A stretch of DNA of 64,000 nt from Peribacillus tepidiphilus (lineage in GTDB: Bacteria > Bacillota > Bacilli > Bacillales > DSM-1321), in assembly GCF_009466385.1 (NCBI RefSeq), contig NZ_WIAQ01000023.1, forward strand, positions 1-64,000. Direction: 5' to 3'. This document shows positions 41,430 through 49,987 of this stretch, in pieces. The position numbers and the translations under genes are program-made. Within the stretch, counting starts at the first letter, position 1, and the number at the start of each line of letters is the position of its first letter. The notes below the pieces were generated by a model that was not told where the DNA came from, made no database searches, and saw only the letters and a program-made list of their open reading frames with translations.

Positions 41430-41692
41430 GGCTGTTTTCATAAAGTTTGTTGCTTTTTTAGTGTAAATTACCTTTAACTATCTGAGTTGATTGTACCGGA
41501 GGGTACTTGACTCCTGGAAAATGCATTCGCATTTCCTTCGTGCGGTGTTTTTTCAAAGAAGCATATTCAATGTCCTGCGAGAAATAGAGGGAAGTGGGAG
41601 ACCCAACAGGCAGTAACGCCGAGGAGTGACATCCCTTCCCGCGGAAAGCAAGTGCCTCTCGCTGCAATCAACGGGCAAACTTTATAGTCAAA
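41430..41692. repeat. Dispersed repeat family 1, full-length copy
   Basis: An imperfect long palindrome: it begins CATAAAGTTTGTTGC and ends GGGCAAACTTTATAG, with GTTGATTGTACCGGAGGGTA near the left and GCAAGTGCCTCTCGCTGCAA near the right, and ACTCCTG/GGGAGAC-type and CCGCGGAAAGC segments inside. This layout matches a highly repeated intergenic element of Bacillus relatives. No gene is encoded. Confidence 0.7.
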
Positions 41693-41742
41693 AAATAACA
41701 ATCTATGCGAAAAGAGCCTAAATTTTATATTCGAATGAACTA

Positions 41743-41769
41743 GAACTACAGCCGCATAGGCTGTAGTTC
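41743..41769. terminator. Hairpin GAACTACAGCC, copy 1
   Basis: GAACTACAGCC pairs with GGCTGTAGTTC around GCATA. It is identical to the hairpin at 41928-41961 but lacks a T run. Confidence 0.6.
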
Positions 41770-41905
41770 TCAGACTGTTGACAAACGCTCGCATTCTTCG
41801 TCACGAACCCTCCTCCGGTGCTCATTACCATTTAGGGTAACTCCGCTCCTCGCACGGGTTCGTTCCTCGACTGACAAGCGTTTTCAATCAGTCTGAATGT
41901 GCGAG
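41770..41905. repeat. Dispersed repeat family 2, longer copy
   Basis: From TCAGACTGTTGACAAACGC to GTTCCTCGACTGACAAGCG and GTCTGAATGTGCG; the right half matches 23537-23625 (ACTCCGC, GTTCCTCGA, GTTTTCAA, TGAAT). It sits between two identical hairpins. Confidence 0.55.
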
Positions 41906-41927
41906 AAATATACTTTGTCTCCAACCT

Positions 41928-41961
41928 AAGAACTACAGCCGCATAGGCTGTAGTTCTTTTT
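41928..41961 (+). terminator. Hairpin terminator AAGAACTACAGCC, copy 2
   Basis: AAGAACTACAGCC pairs with GGCTGTAGTTCTT, followed by TTT. The segment 41962-42133 up to the pot promoter shows no gene. Confidence 0.75.
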
Positions 41962-42133
41962 ATAAAAAGGCTGTGTTAATTGTTTATTTTATCGAGAGGT
42001 ATAAATCGAAAAGTCTATATTCGTTTATAAGTTTTAATTTTACCTTGTAATAAAATCCAATTTCAAAGAAATTATGACGCAAATACCTGATCATACAAAA
42101 AATGTAGAGCTCAAAATATTGTCGAAAATTGGA

Positions 42134-42182
42134 AAGTTTTCGTTGAAGTTTTCGTTGAAGTTTTCGTTCAATCTAGTATAAT
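42134..42182 (+). promoter_or_regulatory. Promoter of the puuR-like/pot operon with three 12-nt direct repeats
   Basis: AAGTTTTCGTTG occurs at 42134 and 42146 and once more with a final C at 42158, three perfect 12-nt steps. TTGAAG (42155-42160) and TATAAT (42177-42182), 16 bp apart, form the promoter, so the repeats cover the -35 region. They are likely regulator-binding sites. Confidence 0.65.
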
Positions 42183-42275
42183 AATCGTGTTGATTGTAAA
42201 CTAAAAGTAATGCTACAGCAAACAATCTTTACTAATAGTTTACATACTTTAAACATGATTGAGGGTAATTTACGT

Positions 42276-42818
42276 ATGAAAATTGGAAAAAAAATCAAAA
42301 ATTTACGATTGAAAAAAGGCCTTACTCAAGAAGAGTTGGGGGAGCGTACGGATTTAAGTAAAGGGTATATTTCACAGCTGGAGCGTGATTTAAGCTCGCC
42401 TTCAATCGAAACATTTTTTAACATTTTAGAGGTTTTAGGATGCTCGCCTAAGGATTTCTTTGATGAAGAAGTGCTAGAGCAAAAAGTGGTGTATCGACAA
42501 GAAGATCAAACTGAATTCTACGATGAAGAGAAAGGGTATCGCATTCAGTGGCTTGTTCCTGAATCAAATGAAAATGAAATGGAGCCGGTACTGCTCACCT
42601 TTGAAAAAAATGGTGAGTTTAAGGAATTTGAGCCTTCTTTATCGGAAACCTTTGCTTATGTGCTTTCAGGGCGAATTAAAGTGATTTTAGGGAAGCAGGC
42701 ATACACTGCAAAAGCAGGAGAGGCAATCTATTATCATGCCTCGGAAGAGCATCAAATTGTAAATAACCATGATGGGAAGTCTGAGTTACTTCTTGTTGCA
42801 ACAGAATCCTATTTGTAG
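42276..42818 (+). CDS. XRE-family regulator with cupin domain, PuuR-like
   Basis: This 180-aa regulator has an N-terminal HTH (IKNLRLKKGLTQEELGERTD, SKGYISQLERDLSSPSIETF) and a C-terminal cupin sensing domain (LSETFAYVLSGRIKVILGKQ, AGEAIYYHASEEHQIVNN). The architecture is that of PuuR-type polyamine regulators. It directly precedes potABCD and probably senses spermidine or putrescine. ATG 42276 follows GAGGG; the upstream in-frame start at 42210 lacks a site. Confidence 0.85.
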   Translation: MKIGKKIKNLRLKKGLTQEELGERTDLSKGYISQLERDLSSPSIETFFNILEVLGCSPKDFFDEEVLEQKVVYRQEDQTEFYDEEKGYRIQWLVPESNENEMEPVLLTFEKNGEFKEFEPSLSETFAYVLSGRIKVILGKQAYTAKAGEAIYYHASEEHQIVNNHDGKSELLLVATESYL

Positions 42819-42904
42819 GGAGAGCTAAAGGAACGAAAATGATTAGACAGCATGATCGACAGGAACATTAAAGAATCTAACATTTTATGAAGAGGGAGAC
42901 CGTT

Positions 42905-44011
42905 ATGTCAGATCAAACGATTATACGATTTGAAAATGTTACGAAGCAGTACGATGATGATCCTCCTGTACTAAATCAAGTAAGTTTTGAGATTGAAAGA
43001 GGGAAGTTTTACACGCTGCTTGGTCCTTCAGGCTGTGGTAAAACAACCATTCTTCGTTTAATAGCCGGATTTATTGAGCCTTCTCAAGGTAAGATTTATA
43101 TGAATGGTAAGCTCGTCAACAATGTCCCTGCCAACCGCCGCCAAGTGAACACAGTGTTTCAAGACTATGCCCTATTCCCGCATTTGAACGTATTTGAAAA
43201 TGTAGCTTTTGGTCTTCGGATTAAAAAAATGAAAAACGATCTCGTGCAAAAAAAGGTAAAAGAAGCCCTTCGTTTTGTAAATCTAGAAGGTTATGAAAAT
43301 CGCGAAATACGCGAAATGTCAGGTGGTCAGCGCCAGCGTGTAGCCATTGCTCGAGCGATTGTCAACGAGCCTGAGGTCATCCTTCTTGACGAACCACTGT
43401 CCGCTTTAGATTTAAAGCTTCGTACGGAAATGCAGTATGAGCTTCGTGAGCTCCAGCGCCGTCTTGGTATTACGTTTATTTTCGTTACCCATGACCAAGA
43501 GGAAGCACTTGCGATGAGCGATGAAATTTTCGTCTTAAATAAAGGGAAAATCGAACAAAGTGGAACTCCTACCGATATTTACGATGAGCCTATTAACCGA
43601 TTTGTGGCAGACTTTATCGGGGAGTCGAATATTGTAAAAGGTAAAATGATCCACGACTACTTAGTTGAATTTGCTGGTAAACAATTTGAGTGTGTAGATC
43701 AAGGCTTGAACCCGAATGAGGCGGTTGAAATTGTGATCCGTCCTGAAGACCTAGAAATTACGACTCCAGAAAAAGGAAAGCTTCAGGTGAAGGTAGATAC
43801 TCAGCTGTTCCGTGGCGTTCATTATGAAATTTCCTGCTACGATCAAGATGGAAACGAGTGGCTAGTGCACTCAACAAAAAAAGCGACAGTGGGCGATGAA
43901 ATCGGGCTTTTCTTCGATCCGGAAGCGATTCACGTTATGCGTCCGGGCGAAACAGAGGAAGAATTTGATAAACGTCTAGAAGCGTATGAAGAGGTTGGCC
44001 ATGAAAAGTAA
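42905..44011 (+). CDS. potA: Spermidine/putrescine ABC transporter ATPase
   Basis: This 368-aa ATPase powers polyamine import. Walker [10 protein letters not shown] (about residues 37-45), signature [15 protein letters not shown], Walker [14 protein letters not shown]-loop VTHDQEEA, and a C-terminal TOBE regulatory domain ([13 protein letters not shown]). ATG 42905 follows GAGGGAGAC. The 3' end overlaps potB by 11 nt. Confidence 0.95.
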   Translation: MSDQTIIRFENVTKQYDDDPPVLNQVSFEIERGKFYTLLGPSGCGKTTILRLIAGFIEPSQGKIYMNGKLVNNVPANRRQVNTVFQDYALFPHLNVFENVAFGLRIKKMKNDLVQKKVKEALRFVNLEGYENREIREMSGGQRQRVAIARAIVNEPEVILLDEPLSALDLKLRTEMQYELRELQRRLGITFIFVTHDQEEALAMSDEIFVLNKGKIEQSGTPTDIYDEPINRFVADFIGESNIVKGKMIHDYLVEFAGKQFECVDQGLNPNEAVEIVIRPEDLEITTPEKGKLQVKVDTQLFRGVHYEISCYDQDGNEWLVHSTKKATVGDEIGLFFDPEAIHVMRPGETEEEFDKRLEAYEEVGHEK

Positions 44012-44819
44012 TGCGCGCGCTCTTTATATGATTCCTTATGTATTATGGATTCTGCTTTTTGTTATAGCGCCCATACTGTTAGTGCTATATTATTCTTTCT
44101 TCAATATTGAGGGAGAATTTTCTTTCGTCAATTACGAAAAATTTTTTACGCCCGTTTATTTAAATATGACACTTAGCTCATTTTGGTATGCTTTTTTAAT
44201 TACCTTCTTTTCCTTGATTGTTGCTTATCCTGCTGCCTATTTGCTGACAAAGACAAAGCATAAGCAGCTATGGCTGCTGCTGATTATTTTACCGTCTTGG
44301 ATTAATCTTTTATTAAAAGCGTATGCGTTTCTTGGTATTTTCGGAACGTACGGTCCCATTAACGCATTTCTCGATGTTCTAGGCATCGGTTCTAAGCAGA
44401 TTCTGTTTACGGATTTCAGCTTTGTATTTGTATCGGTTTATATTTTCATACCGTTTATGATTCTGCCTATTTTTAATGCACTTGAAAAATTGAATCCATC
44501 TTTGGTAGATGCAGCCCATGATTTGGGTGCTTCCAGCTGGACAACATTCCGCCGAGTTGTATTTCCACTAACGATTGATGGGGTTAAAGCAGGCTGCCAG
44601 GCAGTTTTTATTCCGGCTCTCTCACTCTTCATGATTACACGCTTGATTGCCGGAAATAGAGTTATTACATTAGGGACGGCCATTGAACAGCACTTCCTTG
44701 TTACACAGGACTGGGGAATGGGTTCCATGATTGCAGTGTTCCTAATTATTGCGATGGTATTGATTATGATTGTAACAGGAAATCGGAAGCGAGGGATGAA
44801 GATTGAAAAGAAATGGTAA
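44001..44819 (+). CDS. potB: Spermidine/putrescine ABC transporter permease
   Basis: This 272-aa inner-membrane permease has six TM helices and the EAA loop [20 protein letters not shown] (about 160-180) that docks on PotA. It begins [16 protein letters not shown]. The ATG at 44001 lies within the end of potA behind AGAGG, so it is translationally coupled. Confidence 0.93.
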   Translation: MKSNARALYMIPYVLWILLFVIAPILLVLYYSFFNIEGEFSFVNYEKFFTPVYLNMTLSSFWYAFLITFFSLIVAYPAAYLLTKTKHKQLWLLLIILPSWINLLLKAYAFLGIFGTYGPINAFLDVLGIGSKQILFTDFSFVFVSVYIFIPFMILPIFNALEKLNPSLVDAAHDLGASSWTTFRRVVFPLTIDGVKAGCQAVFIPALSLFMITRLIAGNRVITLGTAIEQHFLVTQDWGMGSMIAVFLIIAMVLIMIVTGNRKRGMKIEKKW

Positions 44820-45606
44820 GCTTTCAACTTTATATTTAGCAATCGTCTTTATCATCCTGTATGCTCCGATTTTTTACCTAGTGTACTACTCCTTCAATAG
44901 CGGCGGTACGATGTACGGGTTTGAAGGCTTCACACTTGATTGGTATAAGGAAGTATTCCAGGATACTAGATTGTTGATCATTGTTTTAAACACTTTGATT
45001 ATTGCACTATTATCTGCGGCCATTTCCACGATCATCGGGGTTTTTGGAGCCATAGGCATCATGTATGTCAAAAGCCGTCAGATGAAAAATACGTTGTTAT
45101 CGTTAAACAATGTTCTCATTGTCAGTCCTGACGTCATCATTGGGGCGTCGTTCCTGATTTTATTTACAATCATCGGTATTAAGCTCGGTTTTACGTCTGT
45201 CTTGCTGTCTCATATCGCATTTAGCATACCGATTGTCGTGATCATGGTGCTTCCTAAGCTTCAGGAGATGAGCCCGACCTTAATCGATGCAGCGCTTGAT
45301 TTAGGTGCAAGCCGTTGGGATGTATTAACAAAGGTCATCTTGCCGTTTATTTCACCTGGTATTTTTGCCGGGTTCTTTATGGCTTTAACGTATTCGTTAG
45401 ATGATTTTGCCGTGACTTTTTTTGTAACGGGTAACGGTTTTACGACGCTGTCTGTTGAAATTTACTCCATGGCGCGCCAAGGGATTTCCTTGAACATTAA
45501 CGCGTTGTCAACTCTGTTATTCTTGTTCACAATCGTCCTTGTGATTGGCTATTATTTCATCAATCAGCGTAACACTCGTCCGAGAGGAGTGACAGTCAAA
45601 AAATGA
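44803..45606 (+). CDS. potC: Spermidine/putrescine ABC transporter permease
   Basis: This 267-aa permease has six TM helices and EAA loop motif MSPTLIDAALDLGASRWDVL. TTG start at 44803 behind GAGGGATGA, overlapping potB by 17 nt, with the stop overlapping the potD start by 4 nt. Confidence 0.93.
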   Translation: MKRNGKLSTLYLAIVFIILYAPIFYLVYYSFNSGGTMYGFEGFTLDWYKEVFQDTRLLIIVLNTLIIALLSAAISTIIGVFGAIGIMYVKSRQMKNTLLSLNNVLIVSPDVIIGASFLILFTIIGIKLGFTSVLLSHIAFSIPIVVIMVLPKLQEMSPTLIDAALDLGASRWDVLTKVILPFISPGIFAGFFMALTYSLDDFAVTFFVTGNGFTTLSVEIYSMARQGISLNINALSTLLFLFTIVLVIGYYFINQRNTRPRGVTVKK

Positions 45607-46676
45607 AACAGCTTGTAAGAGCTTTTATTCTTGTATTTGTCGTTTCCTTCGGATTGCTATATGTAGTGGCTGAGCTGAACTCCTCCGAGGGCTACTCTGG
45701 AGATAACACGCTGACGATTTATAACTGGGGAGACTATATTGACCCAGAGCTGATTGATAAATTTGAAAAGGAATCGGGTTTGAAGGTCATTTACCAAACG
45801 TTTGATTCCAATGAAGCGATGATGACAAAAATTGAACAGGGTGGAACAACGTTTGATATCGCAGTTCCATCCGAATATGCGATTGCAAAGATGAAGGAAG
45901 AAGATTTGCTAATACCACTTGATCATTCTAAGCTTCCCAACCTAAAATACATCAATCCACGCTTTATGGATTTATCTTTTGACCCAAAAAACAAATACTC
46001 CATTCCTTATTTCTGGGGAACAGTGGGGATCGTGTATAACTCCGAAATGCTAGATGGGAAAAAAATTACTAGCTGGAATGACCTTTGGGATCAGGATCTG
46101 AGAAATCAAATTTTGCTTGTAGACGGAGCTCGCGAGGTAATGGGCATGAGCTTAAATAGCCTAAATTATTCTTTAAACGACACGAATAAAGAGCATTTGA
46201 TTGAGGCCAAGAAAAAGCTCGATACCCTGACTCCAAACATTAAAGCGATTGTTGGGGATGAAATTAAAATGCTGATCGCCAACGAGGAAGCAGCTGTAGG
46301 AGTCGTATGGTCTGGAGATGCTGCTGAAATCATGTGGGAAAACGAAAAGCTTGATTATGTAGTCCCTAAAGAAGGTTCGAACCTATGGTTTGACAACATG
46401 GTCATCCCGAAAACAGCGAAGAATATTGAAGGAGCTCACCAGTTCATGAATTTCATGCTGGACCCAGAAAATGCAGCTCAAAACGCAGAGTACGTCGGCT
46501 ATTCCACCCCGAATGAAAAGGCTTTGGAATTACTGCCTGAAGATATTTCAGGCGATGAACGCTTTTATCCTGATGCCGAGCTAACAGATCGACTTGAAGT
46601 ATACGAAAACCTCGGTAAAAAAATGCTCGCCTATTATAATGAGCTGTTCTTAGAATTCAAGATGCACAAGAAATAG
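45603..46676 (+). CDS. potD: Spermidine/putrescine-binding protein
   Basis: This 357-aa extracellular binding protein has an N-terminal membrane-anchoring or signal segment (residues about 5-25; no lipobox Cys is seen, unusual for a Gram-positive binding protein) and LTIYNWGDYIDPELIDKFEK, then SNEAMMTKIEQGGTTFDIAV, GVVWSGDAAE and the LWFDNMVIPKTAKN motif. It closes the operon, with a terminator behind. Confidence 0.93.
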   Translation: MKQLVRAFILVFVVSFGLLYVVAELNSSEGYSGDNTLTIYNWGDYIDPELIDKFEKESGLKVIYQTFDSNEAMMTKIEQGGTTFDIAVPSEYAIAKMKEEDLLIPLDHSKLPNLKYINPRFMDLSFDPKNKYSIPYFWGTVGIVYNSEMLDGKKITSWNDLWDQDLRNQILLVDGAREVMGMSLNSLNYSLNDTNKEHLIEAKKKLDTLTPNIKAIVGDEIKMLIANEEAAVGVVWSGDAAEIMWENEKLDYVVPKEGSNLWFDNMVIPKTAKNIEGAHQFMNFMLDPENAAQNAEYVGYSTPNEKALELLPEDISGDERFYPDAELTDRLEVYENLGKKMLAYYNELFLEFKMHKK

Positions 46677-46681
46677 TACGG

Positions 46682-46720
46682 AAAATCCCCTCACCATTTA
46701 TAGCGAGGGGATTTTTTTTT
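46682..46720 (+). terminator. Terminator of the pot operon
   Basis: AAAATCCCCTC pairs with GAGGGGATTTT followed by a long T run. Confidence 0.9.
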
Positions 46721-46742
46721 ACTGGATATAATCTGTTGTTTG

Positions 46743-46865
46743 AATAATTCAACCCATTTTCGAGATAATTCAACCCGTTTTCGAGATAATTCAACCCATT
46801 CTCGGAATAATTCAACCCATTCTCAGAATAATTCAACCCGTTTTCTAAATAAATCAACCCGTTCC
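46743..46865. repeat. 21-nt tandem repeat array, family A (inverted copy, six units)
   Basis: AATTCAACCC recurs every 21 nt (CCC at 46753, 46774, 46795, 46816, 46837 and 46858). On the minus strand it is the family A unit GGGTTGAATTATTTCGAGAAT. It lies between the pot terminator and the convergent MerR gene. Confidence 0.9.
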
Positions 46866-46885
46866 GGGAAAGCCCACCCAGAGTA

Positions 46886-47647
46886 TCATTTCTCCTGCTG
46901 GTCACAGTAGTAATGCATGGCTTCCCGTAAAAATTTTGCCAATCCCGGCTGAAACTTATCGATGTTTTTGGTGAAGCGGGGATCATCGACGTAAAGGTCG
47001 CCAAGTCCCCGAAAAATCTCAAGTGTACAGTCATAATAATGATCTGTAATAAATTGTCTCCATTCAGCTACTGCTTTTTGTACCTCTGGGTCAGATGGTT
47101 CATGATCCATTCTTTCAGCAATACGACGGTAAATATCCCCTGTTGTAGCCTGTATTCTTGCCCAATCTTCTTTCGTATATTGGCTTGTTCGCTTTTCGAC
47201 CGCCTCTACTCTTTCTTTTCCGTACCTTTGCTTTGCTTCCTCGGAATATTTCTTTTGGTGCTCTTCAATTTCTGACATATCAAAGCCTTTAAATAGATCT
47301 TGACCACTCATTTCTATTCCTCCTTCGAGCGACTGTACGGTTTCTTGAACTGTCTGAAGCATGGTTTCTAACCGCTGCTTCTTTTTGAGTAATAGTTCCC
47401 GATGATTCTCCAATGCCTTTTTTCGATCAAAGTTGGGACGATCAAGAATTTCTTTAATTTCCTGTAACGAAAAACCAATTTCTTTGAAAAATAAAATTTG
47501 CTGTAGCCGTTCCAGATTTTCTTTTGTATAAAGCCGGTAGCCTGCTTCTGTTGTTTCTGCAGGTTGTAATAGTCCAATATGATCGTAGTGGTGAAGAGTT
47601 CGAATACTGATTCCGGCAAAATCCGCTACCTCTTTAATTTTATACAC
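46886..47647 (-). CDS. MerR-family multidrug-type regulator with TipAS domain
   Basis: This 253-aa regulator has an N-terminal MerR HTH (IKEVADFAGISIRTLHHYDH, LLQPAETTEAGYRLYTKENL), a coiled coil (about 75-110) and a C-terminal TipAS drug-binding domain (YSEEAKQRYGKERVEAVEKR to YYCDQQEK). It resembles Mta/TipAL, which activate efflux genes when bound by antibiotics. It is divergent from the Fur-boxed lipoprotein gene, with which it shares no clear MerR promoter. Confidence 0.88.
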   Translation of the reverse strand: MYKIKEVADFAGISIRTLHHYDHIGLLQPAETTEAGYRLYTKENLERLQQILFFKEIGFSLQEIKEILDRPNFDRKKALENHRELLLKKKQRLETMLQTVQETVQSLEGGIEMSGQDLFKGFDMSEIEEHQKKYSEEAKQRYGKERVEAVEKRTSQYTKEDWARIQATTGDIYRRIAERMDHEPSDPEVQKAVAEWRQFITDHYYDCTLEIFRGLGDLYVDDPRFTKNIDKFQPGLAKFLREAMHYYCDQQEK

Positions 47648-47805
47648 TTTATCACCTCCAGATTTAGCGTAAGCTATGACGTAACGATAGGGTCAATAGC
47701 TAAATGTCATTTCTTCGAAAAAATAAACATCAGCAGAATTAGATGCAACGGATGGAAGATTCACTTTATCGTTTGTGAATTTTTTGTCAATTATTACTAG
47801 AGATA

Positions 47806-47853
47806 TTGAAATAGGAGATTAAAAGAGTATAATGATAATGATAATTATTATCA
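47806..47853 (+). promoter_or_regulatory. Promoter with perfect Fur box
   Basis: TTGAAA (47806-47811), 16 bp, TATAAT (47828-47833). TGATAATTATTATCA (47839-47853) is an exact 7-1-7 Fur box over the transcription start, preceded by another TGATAA half-site at 47833. Iron should repress the two-gene operon that follows. Confidence 0.9.
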
Positions 47854-47875
47854 TTGAAGGGTTGGGGGATATAAA

Positions 47876-49975
47876 ATGAATAAACCATGGAAAGTAATGT
47901 CCACTTTAGCAGTGGCTTCTTGCTTGTTGCTTTCTACAGCTTGTACGAACAATGACCAAGCTACCAATAGCAAGCCAACAGAGAAAGAAAAAGAAGCGCA
48001 GGCTGTTCGTAAGGAAAATTATGAAGTACGTGTTTCAGATTATACATACGATAATGCAGCCAATATGTTTGCACTAACTGAATTTGAATTATCAGGCGAA
48101 CCGTTAGTTGAGGGATTAGGGGTTGATTTGGATACTCTAGACCCGGGAAAAATAAACGAGCCGAGCGCATTTGATTATACAGCGGCAATCGAGGCATACG
48201 AATATTCAGAAGAAGCTATGATTGAGGTTGTAGAAAAATCTGGTCTTGGGCTTCATTTAGTACATGGACCTGCATTAAAGCATTGGGCAAAAATGAAAGG
48301 ATTAACACCTGAGGAGGCTCTCTCAGAACGATATTATGAGCTGGCGGATTCAGTCGGTTATCCGCGAGAAGAAATTTTTCAAAATATGTTTCCTACAATG
48401 ATTGAATATACAAAAGGCGATCCTCACTATCCTCAAGAAGTAAATATAGACGAATATGCATCGAATGATGACGGTACGTATGTACCTGTTTATCAAGTGG
48501 ATTATAAATCGGTGCGATGGGATCGCTCTAAAATGGAGAAGCAGTTAAATCCTTCTGCGTATGGAGCAACCTTTTTAAAGCAAGTGTTATGGGCTAGCGA
48601 CTTTTTAGGAGGTTACCATAACACAAAAACAGATGAGGAATTAGAGGGCAACACACCAAATGACGATCAAGCTGAAGATGTTGCCTTAGGTGTTAGCTCA
48701 GCCGACGGTATGCAAGGCATGATTTTAGCTGAAGAAATTTGGAACAAGCTTAATTTTGTAGCAGATCAGCTATTTATGGATGGAAAAAATAAAAAATTAA
48801 CAAATATTAAGCCTGGAACGTTATATAACCCGGAAGAAGGCTTTGTATATTTGCCTCATAAAATCGAAGTGATGGAAGATGGCAATGATGTAGCGCCAAA
48901 AGCTAGTCAACTTAAAGTAGTAGATTCAAAGAGTTATTTACAAGACCAGTGGTTAATGCTTTGGTCAGGATCTGAATATTTCGGAATGACTGATCAAAGA
49001 CCAGAAAGCAAAAATGTAGCCCCTTCCTTTAGAGCTGTATTTGATGGTGCACCTTATCCAAAAGCAGAACAGAAAAATATTGACAGCACGATAGAAAATG
49101 ATGTTCGTTCAAACGATCCTTATTCTGTAAACCGTGATGTGCTTCTACATGTATTCAAAAATATTGATGCCATGCACTTTAATAAGGAAAAAGGTTTCTT
49201 TGTTACTGAACATACTGGAGAGCAAGCGGGAACTTATATGGATACATTCCAAGCGGGATATACAATGGAAGCGCTGCGTATTTTCCAAAGAGCATTTGAT
49301 GGAATGCCAGTTGGCTATGGCAGCGGTGAAGAAGGTGAAGCGCTGCAAACGGCAGAAGGTAAACGTGCAAAAGAACTTATAATCAAGCAAGCAGATTTCA
49401 TCATGAATGAACTAATGCAAGATCATGGATTAGTGGCAAACGGTTTTGATGTAGAAAAAGGTGTGGATACATCTGAACCTACATTAAAAGCCCAATTAGG
49501 TGCGATTAGAGGATTAACAGCAGCTTATTTAGCCACTAAGGATGAAAAGTATCGCGAAGCAGCTAGAAAGCTATATGTGAAGATGGATGAATATTTCTTA
49601 GACAAAGAATTAAATCTGTATCAAACGAAAAAAGGTGAATGGAAATACGATCCTTATGTTGCCGGTGTGCTTTCTGCAGCTTTTAGAGTGGGGATCCAAA
49701 ATCTTTCTAATACAGGAAACGAATCGGAGCAGCCTGAAGCTTTAGAGATCGAATCGATTACCTCTAAGTATGTAGATTTCCATGAAAAAATAATAGATGG
49801 TCCTGCGTTAGATCAAGGAATGATCACAAGCGAATTTTGGGATACTGGCGATTTCTACAAAGCAGGAGACAAGTCTGGCAATACAGACGGAGACAACGTA
49901 CCACAAATTCAAGCTGGGCACGGCCAATATGGGATTGCTCCTGTTCTCGTACCAGTAGAGCTTAAAAAGAAATAA
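47876..49975 (+). CDS. Fur-controlled lipoprotein with probable helical-barrel domain, unrecognised
   Basis: This 699-aa protein has a lipoprotein signal (LLLSTAC, lipid Cys23) and should be anchored outside the membrane. Its C-terminal half has repeated helix pairs (TLKAQLGAIRGLTAAYLATK, EAARKLYVKMDEYFLDKE) like an alpha/alpha toroid; the N-terminal half has many Trp, Asp and His residues. No family was recognised. It starts behind TTGGGGG, is expressed from a Fur-boxed promoter and lies 12 nt ahead of a di-heme MauG-like gene, so the two probably work together in iron or metal acquisition. It could be the substrate of that enzyme. Confidence 0.7.
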   Translation: MNKPWKVMSTLAVASCLLLSTACTNNDQATNSKPTEKEKEAQAVRKENYEVRVSDYTYDNAANMFALTEFELSGEPLVEGLGVDLDTLDPGKINEPSAFDYTAAIEAYEYSEEAMIEVVEKSGLGLHLVHGPALKHWAKMKGLTPEEALSERYYELADSVGYPREEIFQNMFPTMIEYTKGDPHYPQEVNIDEYASNDDGTYVPVYQVDYKSVRWDRSKMEKQLNPSAYGATFLKQVLWASDFLGGYHNTKTDEELEGNTPNDDQAEDVALGVSSADGMQGMILAEEIWNKLNFVADQLFMDGKNKKLTNIKPGTLYNPEEGFVYLPHKIEVMEDGNDVAPKASQLKVVDSKSYLQDQWLMLWSGSEYFGMTDQRPESKNVAPSFRAVFDGAPYPKAEQKNIDSTIENDVRSNDPYSVNRDVLLHVFKNIDAMHFNKEKGFFVTEHTGEQAGTYMDTFQAGYTMEALRIFQRAFDGMPVGYGSGEEGEALQTAEGKRAKELIIKQADFIMNELMQDHGLVANGFDVEKGVDTSEPTLKAQLGAIRGLTAAYLATKDEKYREAARKLYVKMDEYFLDKELNLYQTKKGEWKYDPYVAGVLSAAFRVGIQNLSNTGNESEQPEALEIESITSKYVDFHEKIIDGPALDQGMITSEFWDTGDFYKAGDKSGNTDGDNVPQIQAGHGQYGIAPVLVPVELKKK

Positions 49976-49987
49976 AGGTGAGAGCCA

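Noticed and set aside
46657-47034. 125-aa minus-strand frame with ENGLNYL repeats
   Set aside because: It overlaps the 3' end of the MerR/TipAS gene in another frame and is produced by the family A repeat.
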